Positions 18,775 through 27,848 of a stretch of 64,000 nucleotides of DNA are shown one piece after another (positions within the stretch are counted from its first letter, which is position 1; the number at the start of each line of letters is the position of its first letter). Under the pieces are notes generated by a model. The model was given only the letters and a program-made list of their open reading frames with translations, did no database searches and was not told the DNA's origin. The stretch spans positions 434,001 through 498,000 of the forward strand of contig CANLUS010000003.1 in the NCBI GenBank assembly GCA_947494325.1, read 5' to 3'. The DNA is from an uncultured Flavobacteriaceae bacterium. GTDB taxonomy: Bacteria; Bacteroidota; Bacteroidia; Flavobacteriales; Flavobacteriaceae. The translations under genes and the position numbers were made by a program.

Positions 18775-19209
18775 TTACATAGACATGGTTGGTGATTTAA
18801 ATTCTGTATCGTACTTTATTTTTAAATCCATCATTTTCTTAAAGAAACTTCGGTTTTCACTTAGTAACATATTATTTCTAAAATTTATAAATCTTCCTTG
18901 CCCATGAATACTCGATCCATCTGATTTGTAAATTACGAGTTGATAATAGGGGAGCACCCAAGTAAATGTTTGCAGTCCCTTATTTATGTGGATTAGTATG
19001 CCGGCAGGTCTTAATTCAATATTAGCATAATTGGTATCTGCAATAGTATTTAAGTACTGATGTAGATTTAAACTCACTTTTTCAACCATCATTCTTTTTG
19101 ATCCAATACCCTTTAATCGAAATCGATCAAAAAGACTGAATCGCTTACCGACTAAATCATTGATTAATTCGGTATTGGTTTTACTGGTATATGTTGAATT
19201 AAGAACCAT
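18775..19209 (-). CDS. Unknown cytoplasmic protein
   Basis: This 144-residue protein has no signal peptide or membrane segment and no family I recognise. The middle (ELRPAGILIHINKGLQTFTW) is beta-rich. The promoter-like TATATTTG at 19214-19221 is only 5 bp from the ATG, so the transcript would be almost leaderless or start elsewhere. Confidence 0.6.
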   Translation of the reverse strand: MVLNSTYTSKTNTELINDLVGKRFSLFDRFRLKGIGSKRMMVEKVSLNLHQYLNTIADTNYANIELRPAGILIHINKGLQTFTWVLPYYQLVIYKSDGSSIHGQGRFINFRNNMLLSENRSFFKKMMDLKIKYDTEFKSPTMSM

Positions 19210-19213
19210 ACTT

Positions 19214-19262
19214 CAAATATACACAATGTTTAATGAAAAAGCAAATAAGTTAAACAAAACTA
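19214..19262 (-). promoter_or_regulatory. -7 element and TetR-like half-site upstream of 18775 gene
   Basis: The minus strand has TATATTTG (19214-19221). Farther upstream AGTTTTGTTTAA (about 19251-19262) occurs, the same 12-mer as in the palindrome in front of the TetR gene. The shared half-site suggests common control. Confidence 0.35.
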
Positions 19263-19304
19263 AAACTAGTATTGCTCATACTAAAATGGGAAGGGTATAT
19301 TATT

Positions 19305-20738
19305 TTAAGATTCTAATTTTGATGTATTTACCAAGGCATTGATCATACCTTTAAAAACAAAGGCATGAAATGGTAGCACCATGTACCAATAAACACGTCC
19401 CCAAACTCCATGTGGGCGAAATACGGCCCTTTGGTAGAGGCGATCTTTTACAATTCTAAATTCTAACCAGGCTTCACCAGGAAGTTTCATTTCGGCGAAG
19501 AGTAACAGCCTTTTTTGCTTTTTGTCTGCTAATAAAACACGCCAAAAATCTAGTGGATCACCAGGTTCTAAATAATTTTCATGAGTTCTTCCACGTCTAA
19601 GTCCCACACCGCCGAATAATTTATCTACATATCCTCTAAGGCGCCATAAACCATTAAAACTATACCATCCATTTTCACCTCCAATAGACCAAATTTTTTG
19701 TAACGTTGCGTCTTCATTGGTTACGCTTCGAGATCTTACATCTTTAAAACATCCGAATTGAGGAAGCTCAATATGTTCGGCCAATTGGTTTTTGAAAACG
19801 CCACTACTAATAGCATCCTTCCAACTTGACACGACGGCATGCTGTTTTATTTTTTGAAATGCTAATAAAACTGCTTCTTTATACGTTACTGGCGTTATTT
19901 TTATATGAGTATTGATGTCGCTTTTTTTTCCGATTACCTCGACTTTCATACTGTCGACTAAAGAGCGCGCTAAATTGAACGTTGTAGAGGTAACAAAATA
20001 CAACCAATAGGATGATAGTTTAGGCGTTAAAATAGGTAGAGTTAAAATGACTCTTTTTAACTGTCGCACTTCTGCAAACTGCAACAGCATTTCTTTATAG
20101 GTCAATATTTCGGGTCCAGTAATATCGTAGGACTTATTGAATAAGACTTTTTTTCCTGCTCCTTCAGATAGATATGTCAATACATCTCTAATTGCTATAG
20201 GTTGTGATCTTGTGTTCAGCCATTTAGGTGTTATCATAAAAGGTAACTTTTCAACAATATCACGAATGATTTCAAAAGAAGCGCTGCCACTTCCTACAAT
20301 AATTCCAGCTCTAAAAGTCGTAAGTCCGTAGTTTTTTGATTGCAAGGTTTGCTCCACTTGAAATCTTGACTGAAGATGTTTTGATAACGATTTGCTATTG
20401 ATAATTCCGCTAAGGTAAATCACCTGTTTACAATTCGTATCCTCCACCAATTTTTTAAAATTCTCTGCACATTTTGCCTCCAGCGATTCAAAGTCAGTAG
20501 CGTTAGAAGACATTGAATGAATAAGGTAATACGCGGTATCAATATCTTTTGGAAATGTGATGTTTTTTGGTTGTAGAAAATCAATTTTTAAAAATTCAAC
20601 ACCTGGTTGATTTTCAATTTCATCAGGAATTCTATTCATGTCACGAACACAACAAATAAGTTGATGTCCATCTTCAAGAAGCTTTAAGGCTAATCGTTTT
20701 GCAACATATCCGGTTGTTCCTGTGATTAGAATTTTCAT
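19305..20738 (-). CDS. SDR-like NAD(P)-binding protein with C-terminal DUF2867
   Basis: This 477-residue protein has an N-terminal atypical SDR (GTTGYVAKRLALKLLEDGH, residues 6-24; AYYLIHSM) over about 280 residues. The rest is a DUF2867 domain (GENGWYSFNGLWRLRG, GDPLDFWRVL, GEAWLEFRI). The pairing is common in bacteria, but the substrate is not known. It is the last gene of a four-gene operon with TetR, ABC1 kinase and flavin reductase; its ATG abuts the flavin reductase stop. Confidence 0.85.
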   Translation of the reverse strand: MKILITGTTGYVAKRLALKLLEDGHQLICCVRDMNRIPDEIENQPGVEFLKIDFLQPKNITFPKDIDTAYYLIHSMSSNATDFESLEAKCAENFKKLVEDTNCKQVIYLSGIINSKSLSKHLQSRFQVEQTLQSKNYGLTTFRAGIIVGSGSASFEIIRDIVEKLPFMITPKWLNTRSQPIAIRDVLTYLSEGAGKKVLFNKSYDITGPEILTYKEMLLQFAEVRQLKRVILTLPILTPKLSSYWLYFVTSTTFNLARSLVDSMKVEVIGKKSDINTHIKITPVTYKEAVLLAFQKIKQHAVVSSWKDAISSGVFKNQLAEHIELPQFGCFKDVRSRSVTNEDATLQKIWSIGGENGWYSFNGLWRLRGYVDKLFGGVGLRRGRTHENYLEPGDPLDFWRVLLADKKQKRLLLFAEMKLPGEAWLEFRIVKDRLYQRAVFRPHGVWGRVYWYMVLPFHAFVFKGMINALVNTSKLES

Positions 20739-21361
20739 TATAATATTGTTTTAGGCCGCTGATATGTTTGTCTTTCTTTTAAGGTGGGAATTGCATATCC
20801 GTCAAGGCTATTAATTGCTGCAACCTTTCCTTTAGAGAGGTTTAAAAATCCATCTTCTTCGAGCATATCTTCTAGAAAGTATAAATTTTGAATTTCTCCC
20901 ACTATCAAGGTAGTACCATTTGACTTGATAAGATATTCTTCCTTAAATTTCATTGCCATCTGTAATGGACTGCCTTGAACAAAAGGAGCGAGAAAGTCTT
21001 TTTTATATTCCTGTAATAGGGAGGTCCTATCAAATTCTGAAACTTCTGAAGCGTATTTCGCCGACGTGTGATGTGCATCTGCAATTATAGTTTCATGAAT
21101 ATGATTAATGGTGTAAACTCCTGTATTTTTAATGTTTTCATAGGTATTACGAGGCACGGTATTTGGACGTAAAATAAAACCGATCAACGGAGGTGCCGAA
21201 CCCATGTGTATAACAGAACTAAAAACCGCAACATTTGCGATACCATCTTTAGATTTGGAACCAATTAGATTCGCTGACTTATAGCCAGAGCAACTATTGA
21301 TCAAATTGATTTTAAATAAATGCCCTAATTCATCAATTTCTTTTCTACAAAAATTCTTCAT
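20738..21361 (-). CDS. Flavin reductase-like (FMN-binding) protein
   Basis: This 207-residue protein has a split-barrel flavin reductase domain with FMN-contact segments NVAVFSSVIHMGSAPPLIGF and YTINHIHE, and a C-terminal strand region. It may supply reduced flavin to an oxygenase or act on its own substrate. It overlaps both neighbours by 1 bp. Confidence 0.8.
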   Translation of the reverse strand: MKNFCRKEIDELGHLFKINLINSCSGYKSANLIGSKSKDGIANVAVFSSVIHMGSAPPLIGFILRPNTVPRNTYENIKNTGVYTINHIHETIIADAHHTSAKYASEVSEFDRTSLLQEYKKDFLAPFVQGSPLQMAMKFKEEYLIKSNGTTLIVGEIQNLYFLEDMLEEDGFLNLSKGKVAAINSLDGYAIPTLKERQTYQRPKTIL

Positions 21362-22671
21362 TATAGGTTCATAAAGTTATTGATTTTAACAGCGGATGCT
21401 TTTAAATCAAACATTAAATTATACAAACCAAAAAATGTTCTGTTGATATAAATAAAATGTTTAGAACCTCTATTTCCATTCATTTTACGCAGTTCTGTAC
21501 TTTTACTATAGCGTTCACCTAGTGCTGAGATTTGATCAAAAAACTCAGGATTAGAAAAATCAAATTCTTCTGTGTGAAAAGGTTGGGTAAATAAACTCAA
21601 CATTTCGTGAAACATTTCCTTGAAAAATACAATCTCTTTCTTTGAATCATCCTCTCTCAAAATTTCTAACTCATAAAGTTTGCGTTCGAACAACTCAGTA
21701 TTATTGATCGTTTCTTTTTGAGCCAACTCAAAATAAGGCGTATAAAATTCATCAGGAATGATTTTCATGCAACCAAAATCAAGCGCAATTAAAGAATCGT
21801 CTTCGTCAACCAAAAAATTACCAGGATGAGGATCCGCATGTACTTTTTTTAAGGAGTGAATTTGAAACATATAAAAATCCCATAAAGCTTGACCTAATTT
21901 ATTTGCAACTTTTTCGTCAGTATTTCGTGCTGTAAATTCAGATAAATGAATACCATCCATCCAATCCATAGTAATAATTCGTTCTGAAGAGAATTCCTCA
22001 TAATAAGCTGGAAATTTTATATTTTCAATGTGGGCACAAGCATTTACAATTTCCTTGCTTTGTTTAATTTCTAATAAGTAGTTTGTTTCTTCGATTAATT
22101 TATGTTCTACTTCTTTAAAGTATTTATCAGAATCAGCTCCTTTTATATTGAACATATTCATGGCAATTGGTTTTACCAATGCAAGATCTGAAGCGATGCT
22201 ATCGGCTACGCCGGGATATTGAATTTTAACGGCTAATTTTTTACCATCTTTTTTAGCAACATGAACTTGACCAATGCTTGCTGCATTTACAGATGTAGCA
22301 TCGAATTCATCGAAAATTTCTGTTGGAGCTTTTCCAAAATATTTTTTAAACGTTTTGAGTACCAATGGTGCCGATAAAGGTGGAACAGAAAATTGCGCTA
22401 ACGAAAATTTCTCTACATAGGCTCGAGGTAAAATACTTTTTTCCATACTGAGCATCTGTGCAACTTTTAAGGCACTACCTTTCAGCTTTTTTAGCCCGTC
22501 GTAGATGTCGTCAGCATTATTTTGATCTAGCCGCTCTTTTGCTTCAGATTCAGAATTTACTAATTTATCACCGTAATATTTGATGTAATTCACACCTACT
22601 TTAGCTCCCGTTTGAACTAATTTAGTGGCTCTTTGAATTTTCGAAATAGGAATTTTATCTATCGTTTTCAT
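21361..22671 (-). CDS. ABC1/AarF/UbiB-family atypical kinase
   Basis: This 436-residue protein has the family features KGSALKVAQMLSME (KxGQ-like motif, residues 45-58), an alanine-rich loop ASIGQVHVAK, the catalytic HADPHPGNFLV and LIALDFGCMK. Family members are ATP-binding and tied to quinone or lipid metabolism. Nothing else in the operon is a ubiquinone gene, so a stress or membrane lipid role is equally possible. Confidence 0.9.
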   Translation of the reverse strand: MKTIDKIPISKIQRATKLVQTGAKVGVNYIKYYGDKLVNSESEAKERLDQNNADDIYDGLKKLKGSALKVAQMLSMEKSILPRAYVEKFSLAQFSVPPLSAPLVLKTFKKYFGKAPTEIFDEFDATSVNAASIGQVHVAKKDGKKLAVKIQYPGVADSIASDLALVKPIAMNMFNIKGADSDKYFKEVEHKLIEETNYLLEIKQSKEIVNACAHIENIKFPAYYEEFSSERIITMDWMDGIHLSEFTARNTDEKVANKLGQALWDFYMFQIHSLKKVHADPHPGNFLVDEDDSLIALDFGCMKIIPDEFYTPYFELAQKETINNTELFERKLYELEILREDDSKKEIVFFKEMFHEMLSLFTQPFHTEEFDFSNPEFFDQISALGERYSKSTELRKMNGNRGSKHFIYINRTFFGLYNLMFDLKASAVKINNFMNL

Positions 22672-22676
22672 ATGTC

Positions 22677-23336
22677 TTACAATTTGAAATGCTTTTTCTC
22701 TTTCAATATAAATTTGCCCAGATCGATTACACTTTTTAATAACTTAGTATCAATAAGATGAAAAGTTGTATTGATCGTTTTTTCTATAAACACATCTGTC
22801 TTCTCAAAAGCTTCGGAAGTATCTTCCAACCAAAACTTGAGAATAATCAATAATTGTACCCAGGCCGACTGTTGTAACGCTTTTACTTGTATATTCTCAA
22901 TCGCTTGTTGACCGAGATCGATACGGTCAAGATCGAGGTTAGCGATATAGGCGATGTAACTTTTCTTAAGCTTTTTTAATTTTTTTAAAGACTTTAATCC
23001 ATTAGTGTCACTTTTTAAGGCTTTTAAAACATAGGCTCTATTTGCGGTAAGGTTCTCAAAAAAAGTATAGTATATACTGAGCACCTTGTTTTTAGAATCA
23101 AAATTTGCGTATCCCTCGTCTTCCTCTAAAGCGTTGACTGTATTAAAGAAAAAAAGATAAAATATTTCTTTTTCAAGAGATTTGAAAGAAGAGAAGTGTG
23201 CATTGAAATCTTTTTTGGTAATACTATGCTCGTCACAAAACTCATCAATTGAAGCTGGATGATATCCATTTTCTGACACGAAATCCATGAACCATGAAAT
23301 AATTGAAATCTTATCTGTTTGCTGTTGTTTTGCCAT
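22677..23336 (-). CDS. TetR-family transcriptional regulator
   Basis: This 219-residue protein has an N-terminal helix-turn-helix of TetR type (FVSENGYHPASIDEFCDEHS then KKDFNAHFSSFKSLEKEIF, about residues 18-58) and a helical ligand-binding domain. It heads the operon with the ABC1 kinase, flavin reductase and SDR-DUF2867. The divergent fasciclin gene and the palindrome at 23374 suggest it controls itself and possibly fasciclin. Confidence 0.8.
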   Translation of the reverse strand: MAKQQQTDKISIISWFMDFVSENGYHPASIDEFCDEHSITKKDFNAHFSSFKSLEKEIFYLFFFNTVNALEEDEGYANFDSKNKVLSIYYTFFENLTANRAYVLKALKSDTNGLKSLKKLKKLKKSYIAYIANLDLDRIDLGQQAIENIQVKALQQSAWVQLLIILKFWLEDTSEAFEKTDVFIEKTINTTFHLIDTKLLKSVIDLGKFILKEKKHFKL

Positions 23337-23356
23337 GGTATAAAGATACTACATTG

Positions 23357-23364
23357 CAAAGATA
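23357..23364 (-). promoter_or_regulatory. -7 element of TetR operon
   Basis: The minus strand reads TATCTTTG, an exact TAnnTTTG match 20 bp upstream of the TetR start codon and 9 bp downstream of the palindrome at 23374-23405, whose arm would cover the -33 region. Confidence 0.5.
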
Positions 23365-23373
23365 CATATAAAG

Positions 23374-23405
23374 AAAGTTTTGTTTAATAAATTTAACAAA
23401 ACTTT
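23374..23405. promoter_or_regulatory. 32-bp palindrome, candidate TetR operator
   Basis: Perfect 11-bp arms AAAGTTTTGTT and AACAAAACTTT are separated by 10 bp, in the divergent region between the TetR gene and the fasciclin gene. Position and symmetry fit autoregulation. A matching 12-mer half-site occurs upstream of the 18775 gene. Confidence 0.55.
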
Positions 23406-23441
23406 AAACAAAAATATATTCCTCGTAATACCTTCTTGCTT

Positions 23442-23449
23442 TATTTTTG
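23442..23449 (+). promoter_or_regulatory. -7 element of fasciclin gene
   Basis: TATTTTTG fits TAnnTTTG and lies 25 bp upstream of the chosen ATG at 23475. That predicts a short leader and supports the later start. Confidence 0.4.
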
Positions 23450-23474
23450 TATCGAACTTAAACTCTATATTAAA

Positions 23475-24050
23475 ATGAAAACTAAAAAATTATTGACGAT
23501 TGCAATGTTATGTTCATTAATGGTTGCTTTTGCAGCTACTAATAATAGTACAACAAAGCTACAGAAGGAAACAGATCCAGTTGAAACTAATGTTAAGACA
23601 CAAACTGCAACGATAGTTGGTGTTGCTGCAGGAAATGAAAACTTTACAACCTTGGTTGCAGCAGTGAAAGCTGCTGGCCTTGTAGAAACATTAAATGGTA
23701 ATGGCCCTTTTACCGTATTTGCTCCTTTAAATTCTGCATTTGATAAGTTACCCGAAGGCACGGTAAAGGGCCTTTTAAAGCCCGAAAGCAAAAAAGCGTT
23801 GACTGCATTATTAACATATCATGTGGTCGCAGGTGAATTCAAAGCGGCTGATGTGTTAAAAGCCATAAAAGATAATAAAGGAAGTTTCAGTATTACCACA
23901 GTACAGGGTGGTAAGTTAACTGCCTCGCTATCTGGAGCTAATGTTATTCTGACAGATGAAAACGGAAATGCTTCGAAAGTAGTATTGACAGATGTAGGAG
24001 CTTCAAATGGTGTCATTCACGCCATTGATAGTGTAGTAATGCCGAAATAA
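23475..24050 (+). CDS. Secreted fasciclin-domain protein
   Basis: I chose the ATG at 23475 because it gives a clean signal peptide (KTKKLLTIAMLCSLMVAFA) and suits the promoter. The 191-residue product has one complete FAS1 domain. Box H1 is FTVFAPLNSAFDKLP, YHVVAG is in the middle and NGVIHAIDSVVMPK at the end. FAS1 proteins mediate adhesion or extracellular binding. It is divergent from the TetR operon. Confidence 0.9.
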   Translation: MKTKKLLTIAMLCSLMVAFAATNNSTTKLQKETDPVETNVKTQTATIVGVAAGNENFTTLVAAVKAAGLVETLNGNGPFTVFAPLNSAFDKLPEGTVKGLLKPESKKALTALLTYHVVAGEFKAADVLKAIKDNKGSFSITTVQGGKLTASLSGANVILTDENGNASKVVLTDVGASNGVIHAIDSVVMPK

Positions 24051-24083
24051 GATTTACATGTTTGGTTAGTTGGTTGCTAACTG

Positions 24084-24123
24084 CCGTTGTTTTGGAAAGG
24101 AATTTCTAATTCAACGGTTTTTT
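24084..24123 (+). terminator. Weak terminator after fasciclin gene
   Basis: Arms CCGTTG and CAACGG enclose a 22-nt loop, followed by TTTTTT. The stem is short, so this is tentative. Confidence 0.45.
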
Positions 24124-24145
24124 GTTTAGGTCCAATTACCTTAAA

Positions 24146-24838
24146 TTATTCAAAAATGGCGACTGCTCTAACTGGAGAACCTGTTCCTCCTTTAATTTTT
24201 AAAGGAAGTCCGATAAATCGAAATCTCCCTCTACCAATCAAGAGGTGTAAATTGATCATATTTTCGTAGTGTGTAAAGCCCAATTCTCCACATATATAAT
24301 GAACTTCTTTATTTGATATCTTAGGAACCCCAGGTGACATGGTTTCAACACCAAATGCGGCAATCTTTTTTTCTCCAAGCCAACGGGCGGCTTCTGCTGA
24401 TACTCCGGGACCATTTCCCCATTCTTCTGTTTTAAAGTGGTTTCTATAATGATTGGTATATAGAAGAACCGTATCTCCTTTTTTAATTTCAAAGTTTTCT
24501 TTTTCGCAGGCCTGTTTAATCTCAAATGATGTAATTAATTCTTTTAATTTTTTATGGGAGAAGTCTAGGCAAATACCTTCAGTGTAAAAGGTAGATAATG
24601 GCATAGTATCAATAGACTGCCCTTCGTATTGTATGGCCATATGGTTGATTGCATCAACATGTGTTCCGGTATGTTCACCTAGTTCTAATTTATGTACTGC
24701 GGGTGTTTTTTTCGTAGGATTTTTAATTCCGTTCCATTCTTCATGAGAATTGTGAATTTCCATTTTTACTTGAGGAAGATCTTTATATACTGGCATGCCC
24801 GCATAAATTTCTTGACTGAGGTCAATTATTTCTTTCAT
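24146..24838 (-). CDS. Cyclase-family (kynurenine formamidase-like) hydrolase
   Basis: This 230-residue protein has the metal-binding signature HTGTHVDAINHM near residue 55, an N-terminal DLSQEIYAGMPVYKDLP and a late GVETMSPGVP. This family of zinc or manganese hydrolases includes kynurenine formamidase and isatin hydrolase. The substrate cannot be told from sequence. It is convergent with fasciclin. Confidence 0.85.
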   Translation of the reverse strand: MKEIIDLSQEIYAGMPVYKDLPQVKMEIHNSHEEWNGIKNPTKKTPAVHKLELGEHTGTHVDAINHMAIQYEGQSIDTMPLSTFYTEGICLDFSHKKLKELITSFEIKQACEKENFEIKKGDTVLLYTNHYRNHFKTEEWGNGPGVSAEAARWLGEKKIAAFGVETMSPGVPKISNKEVHYICGELGFTHYENMINLHLLIGRGRFRFIGLPLKIKGGTGSPVRAVAIFE

Positions 24839-24872
24839 ATCTTATTGATTACCCTATCGGATTTTGATGATT

Positions 24873-25268
24873 CTATTCGCTTTTAATAGGTGTACAAACT
24901 TCAATTAAAAACCCGTTGTTATCTCTTAAGTATCCAACTTTTTGTCCCCATGGTTTTTCAATGATAGGTTCATATTCAGTTGCGCCAGAGTTGATTGCAT
25001 TTTGAAAATCCGATTCGATATTTTCAGAGGTAAATGCCATTTCAATTCCGAATGGCTTTTCGTTTATATCTATTTTTTTAAACCCATTCTTAAAATTTGA
25101 ATTGCCCAAATCTAATGAAGCAAATGCAATCGTAGTTTGACCCGAAATCACCTCTCCATAATCTTTTTCTGGTGATACGAATTTAGGACTAAATCCGAAG
25201 GCATTTTCATAAAATTTAATCGATTCTGGCACATTTTCAACGTATAATATAGTATAGGCATATTTCAT
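24873..25268 (-). CDS. VOC-family (glyoxalase-like) protein
   Basis: This 131-residue protein has one pair of beta-alpha-beta-beta-beta modules: YTILYVENVPESIKFYENAF at the start and VGYLRDNNGFLIEVCTP at the end, carrying the distal metal-ligand Glu. Functions in the family range from dioxygenase to antibiotic binding. It may be cotranscribed with the cyclase-family gene. Confidence 0.85.
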   Translation of the reverse strand: MKYAYTILYVENVPESIKFYENAFGFSPKFVSPEKDYGEVISGQTTIAFASLDLGNSNFKNGFKKIDINEKPFGIEMAFTSENIESDFQNAINSGATEYEPIIEKPWGQKVGYLRDNNGFLIEVCTPIKSE

Positions 25269-25333
25269 TTTCGATTTGTTTTTGATATTGCGAATTTGTG
25301 TTTGTAATTATGAGGTCAAAATTATATAGGTCA

Positions 25334-25888
25334 TCACAGTGTCGTTTCACCTGTAGACTTTCGATTCTTTAAAATTAGTATGGTGATTATGTATATTAAA
25401 ACAATCGTAAATGGTATGATAATGAATCGGTACTCAGGTAGTGTATACCATACGACTAAGATTAAAACTGTCCTTACTAGTGCATGAAATATTCCAATCC
25501 AATGATTAATAATCCAAGAAAAAGGTAGCCACATTAATCCAGTCAAAATTCCAACTGTCATTGGAAGAGATGAGTAGTCAACTAGGAAAAAGGGTATTGC
25601 GATCGCATATACTAGAATGGCTTGGGCCGCTGTAAAAAGGAAAAGTTTGTCAAATTCATTTTTTGGTTTCGTTTTGTCGAGAAAATTTTCTCCTGTAAAT
25701 TTTGAAAGGAATAATCCTAGATAAACGATGCTTCCGGTTCCGATAAAAATCGACCACACTGCCACAAAATCTGAAAAAAAAATCCCTACACATCCGATAA
25801 CCGTCCAAACGATCAATCCAGCTAATGGAGTGGCAAGAAACTTTTGATTAGAAAATTCAATTCGCTGTTGTTCGAGCGTTCTTTTCAT
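25334..25888 (-). CDS. DUF7010-like polytopic membrane protein
   Basis: This 184-residue protein has about six membrane helices after a charged N-terminus (MKRTLEQQRIEFSNQKFLA, the recognisable family start). Its function is unknown. The family assignment is from memory of the N-terminal pattern. Confidence 0.6.
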   Translation of the reverse strand: MKRTLEQQRIEFSNQKFLATPLAGLIVWTVIGCVGIFFSDFVAVWSIFIGTGSIVYLGLFLSKFTGENFLDKTKPKNEFDKLFLFTAAQAILVYAIAIPFFLVDYSSLPMTVGILTGLMWLPFSWIINHWIGIFHALVRTVLILVVWYTLPEYRFIIIPFTIVLIYIITILILKNRKSTGETTL

Positions 25889-25936
25889 CTATTTAAGTAT
25901 TTTTAAATACACCAAAATTATAAGTTATTTGAATTA

Positions 25937-26012
25937 TTGCGGAAGATCATATCCGATTTTCCGCAATTACCGAAAGATAATAAATTGCCGTGAATTCTAA
26001 CAAGAGAATTCA
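25937..26012. repeat. Two hairpins between DUF7010-like and NmrA-like genes
   Basis: The first hairpin (25937-25966) has arms TTGCGGAA / TTCCGCAA. The second (25991-26012) has perfect arms TGAATTCT / AGAATTCA 17 bp beyond the NmrA-like stop. The second may end that transcript, although neither has a T-run. Confidence 0.4.
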
Positions 26013-26028
26013 TCTGAAATTAACGATC

Positions 26029-26874
26029 CTACTTGCTCATATTCATTTCAGATTGATTCCAGGTACCGGTTTTAGCAGTTTCTTCGGCATATTCTAAAAA
26101 AGTTTTCGCCTTTCTACCTAAAATCCGTTCAACGTCATGAACTACTTGTTGATTTTTTGGATTCGTTAAAACATGACTAAACAAATATTCAATTAACCAA
26201 ACCACATCATTTGGCATGTGCATTTTTCTCATGCCTTCGATATATTGCTCTAAAGTGATCTCATTAAAGTTTAAATTTCTTTGACTAGTCTTAGAAATAA
26301 TCTTGATAATGTCTTTAAAAGTGATTAATTCTGGGCCCGTAACTTCGACAATTTGGCCATTATATGTATCATCTAATAAAACAGTTGCTGCGACTTCAGC
26401 GATGTCATTTACATCTACAAAAGGAATTAATACATCAGACATGGGTAAGGCTACCTCACCTGATATAACTGGTTCTAAAAAGAAACTTTCACTCCAATTT
26501 TGATTGAACCATGAAGCTCTTACAATGGTATAATCAATCCCAGAATTCATGACAATATTCTCACAAGCTTCTGCTTCTATTTCTCCTTTGCCCGAAAGCA
26601 ACACCATTTTTTTAACGCCTAATTCTTTGGCTAGATAGGTTAGGCTTGATATAGCTTCTTTAGCACCAGGCACTGCTAAATCTGGATAATATGTGACATA
26701 CATTTTTTCAATACCATCTAAGGCACCTACCCAAGTGTCTTTATTATGCCAGTCGAAGCTTGGTGAAGCATCTCTTGATCCAATTCTAGGTTCTATTCCT
26801 TTTTTTTGTAGTTGTTCTACTACGCGACGTCCAGTTTTACCTGTGCCGCCAATAATTAAAATGTTTGTGTTCAT
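26029..26874 (-). CDS. NmrA-like NAD(P)-binding protein
   Basis: This 281-residue atypical SDR has the glycine motif IIGGTGKTGRRV at residues 7-18 and no Tyr-Lys catalytic pair, as in NmrA or azoreductase-like sensors. It is third in the order DUF5367-like, DUF1772, NmrA downstream of an AraC gene. It may act as a redox-cofactor sensor or small-molecule reductase. Confidence 0.8.
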   Translation of the reverse strand: MNTNILIIGGTGKTGRRVVEQLQKKGIEPRIGSRDASPSFDWHNKDTWVGALDGIEKMYVTYYPDLAVPGAKEAISSLTYLAKELGVKKMVLLSGKGEIEAEACENIVMNSGIDYTIVRASWFNQNWSESFFLEPVISGEVALPMSDVLIPFVDVNDIAEVAATVLLDDTYNGQIVEVTGPELITFKDIIKIISKTSQRNLNFNEITLEQYIEGMRKMHMPNDVVWLIEYLFSHVLTNPKNQQVVHDVERILGRKAKTFLEYAEETAKTGTWNQSEMNMSK

Positions 26875-26884
26875 AATAAGGGTT

Positions 26885-27370
26885 TTAAAATATTTTTTGA
26901 ATGAATGTTGCTAGTAGTAAGAGCGTAAATGAGATCACGTTAGACACAGTTCTAATACTGTGATAATAATTCCATCTATGTTCATAATAAACTCTAAAAC
27001 TTTCTAACTCTGTTAGACCTATTTTGGAAATGTTAAGCGCATCTAATTCGTTATTTAAGGGAACATTTCCAAAGGCTGTTACGCCGAAAGTGCCAATTAA
27101 ATAAACAATCGTCGATGCCAATAACAACCAACACATTGGTTTGTTTTGAAATTGTAAATATGTTGTGATAATTAGTGATAATAAACTGCCAAAAAAGACT
27201 ACGAAAAATCCGGGGTTTAAAATTTCTCTATTAATATTTTGCATCGTTTCTAAATAGGTAAAATGTGTTACTTTTTTAGTGCCTGCGATGACCGAAACAG
27301 ACCAAGCATAGAAAAAACCTGCTGAGAGTGCGTTTAAGAAAACTGTGATAAAAAGTGTTGAGATTTTCAT
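26885..27370 (-). CDS. DUF1772 (anthrone oxygenase-like) membrane protein
   Basis: This 161-residue protein has four transmembrane helices and the N-terminal FLNALSAGFFYAWSVSVI typical of DUF1772. A conserved N-R-E-I-L-N-P-G and FGNVPLN also fit the family. It overlaps the upstream gene by 4 bp. Fungal relatives are anthrone oxygenases, but no such chemistry can be shown here. Confidence 0.8.
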   Translation of the reverse strand: MKISTLFITVFLNALSAGFFYAWSVSVIAGTKKVTHFTYLETMQNINREILNPGFFVVFFGSLLSLIITTYLQFQNKPMCWLLLASTIVYLIGTFGVTAFGNVPLNNELDALNISKIGLTELESFRVYYEHRWNYYHSIRTVSNVISFTLLLLATFIQKIF

Positions 27371-27759
27371 GTCTTTATTTTTTTAGTTAGATAGTTGCCG
27401 TAGTATAATACCGTGAAATAAAATTCAACCACAAGAATGTAAAAGAATGGATCTCCAAAAAAACTGGCATGGTCTCCACCGCTAGGAATTATAAATAGAG
27501 GAACAGTAATTAAAGCATCCATGCTAACGGCTACGATTATAAATGTTAATGCTAAGTATGATGGATTCATTTGCTCCTTTTTATAGAATAAATAGGTGCC
27601 AAAACAAGCACTTGGAATAATGGCCAATGCTAGTATTATATTGGATTGACGTTCAGGGTTTTCTAAAATTGGAATATAGTAGGATAGAAGGTAAAAGCTT
27701 ACGCCTATAACCCAAACGATAAGCGCACATGCGATACTGAATAGTTTTTTACGAATCAT
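27367..27759 (-). CDS. DUF5367-like membrane protein
   Basis: This 130-residue protein has four hydrophobic helices and the conserved HASFFGDPFFYILVVEF segment near its end. The function is unknown and the family name is tentative. Translational coupling with the DUF1772 gene is likely (4-bp overlap). Confidence 0.6.
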   Translation of the reverse strand: MIRKKLFSIACALIVWVIGVSFYLLSYYIPILENPERQSNIILALAIIPSACFGTYLFYKKEQMNPSYLALTFIIVAVSMDALITVPLFIIPSGGDHASFFGDPFFYILVVEFYFTVLYYGNYLTKKIKT

Positions 27760-27848
27760 AATTTTTTGTTTTAATTATGAAGCAAATCTATTGCAGGTTT
27801 GAATAGTTAACTTATTCAGAAAGAAGTATGATTTATTCGAAAAGAATT

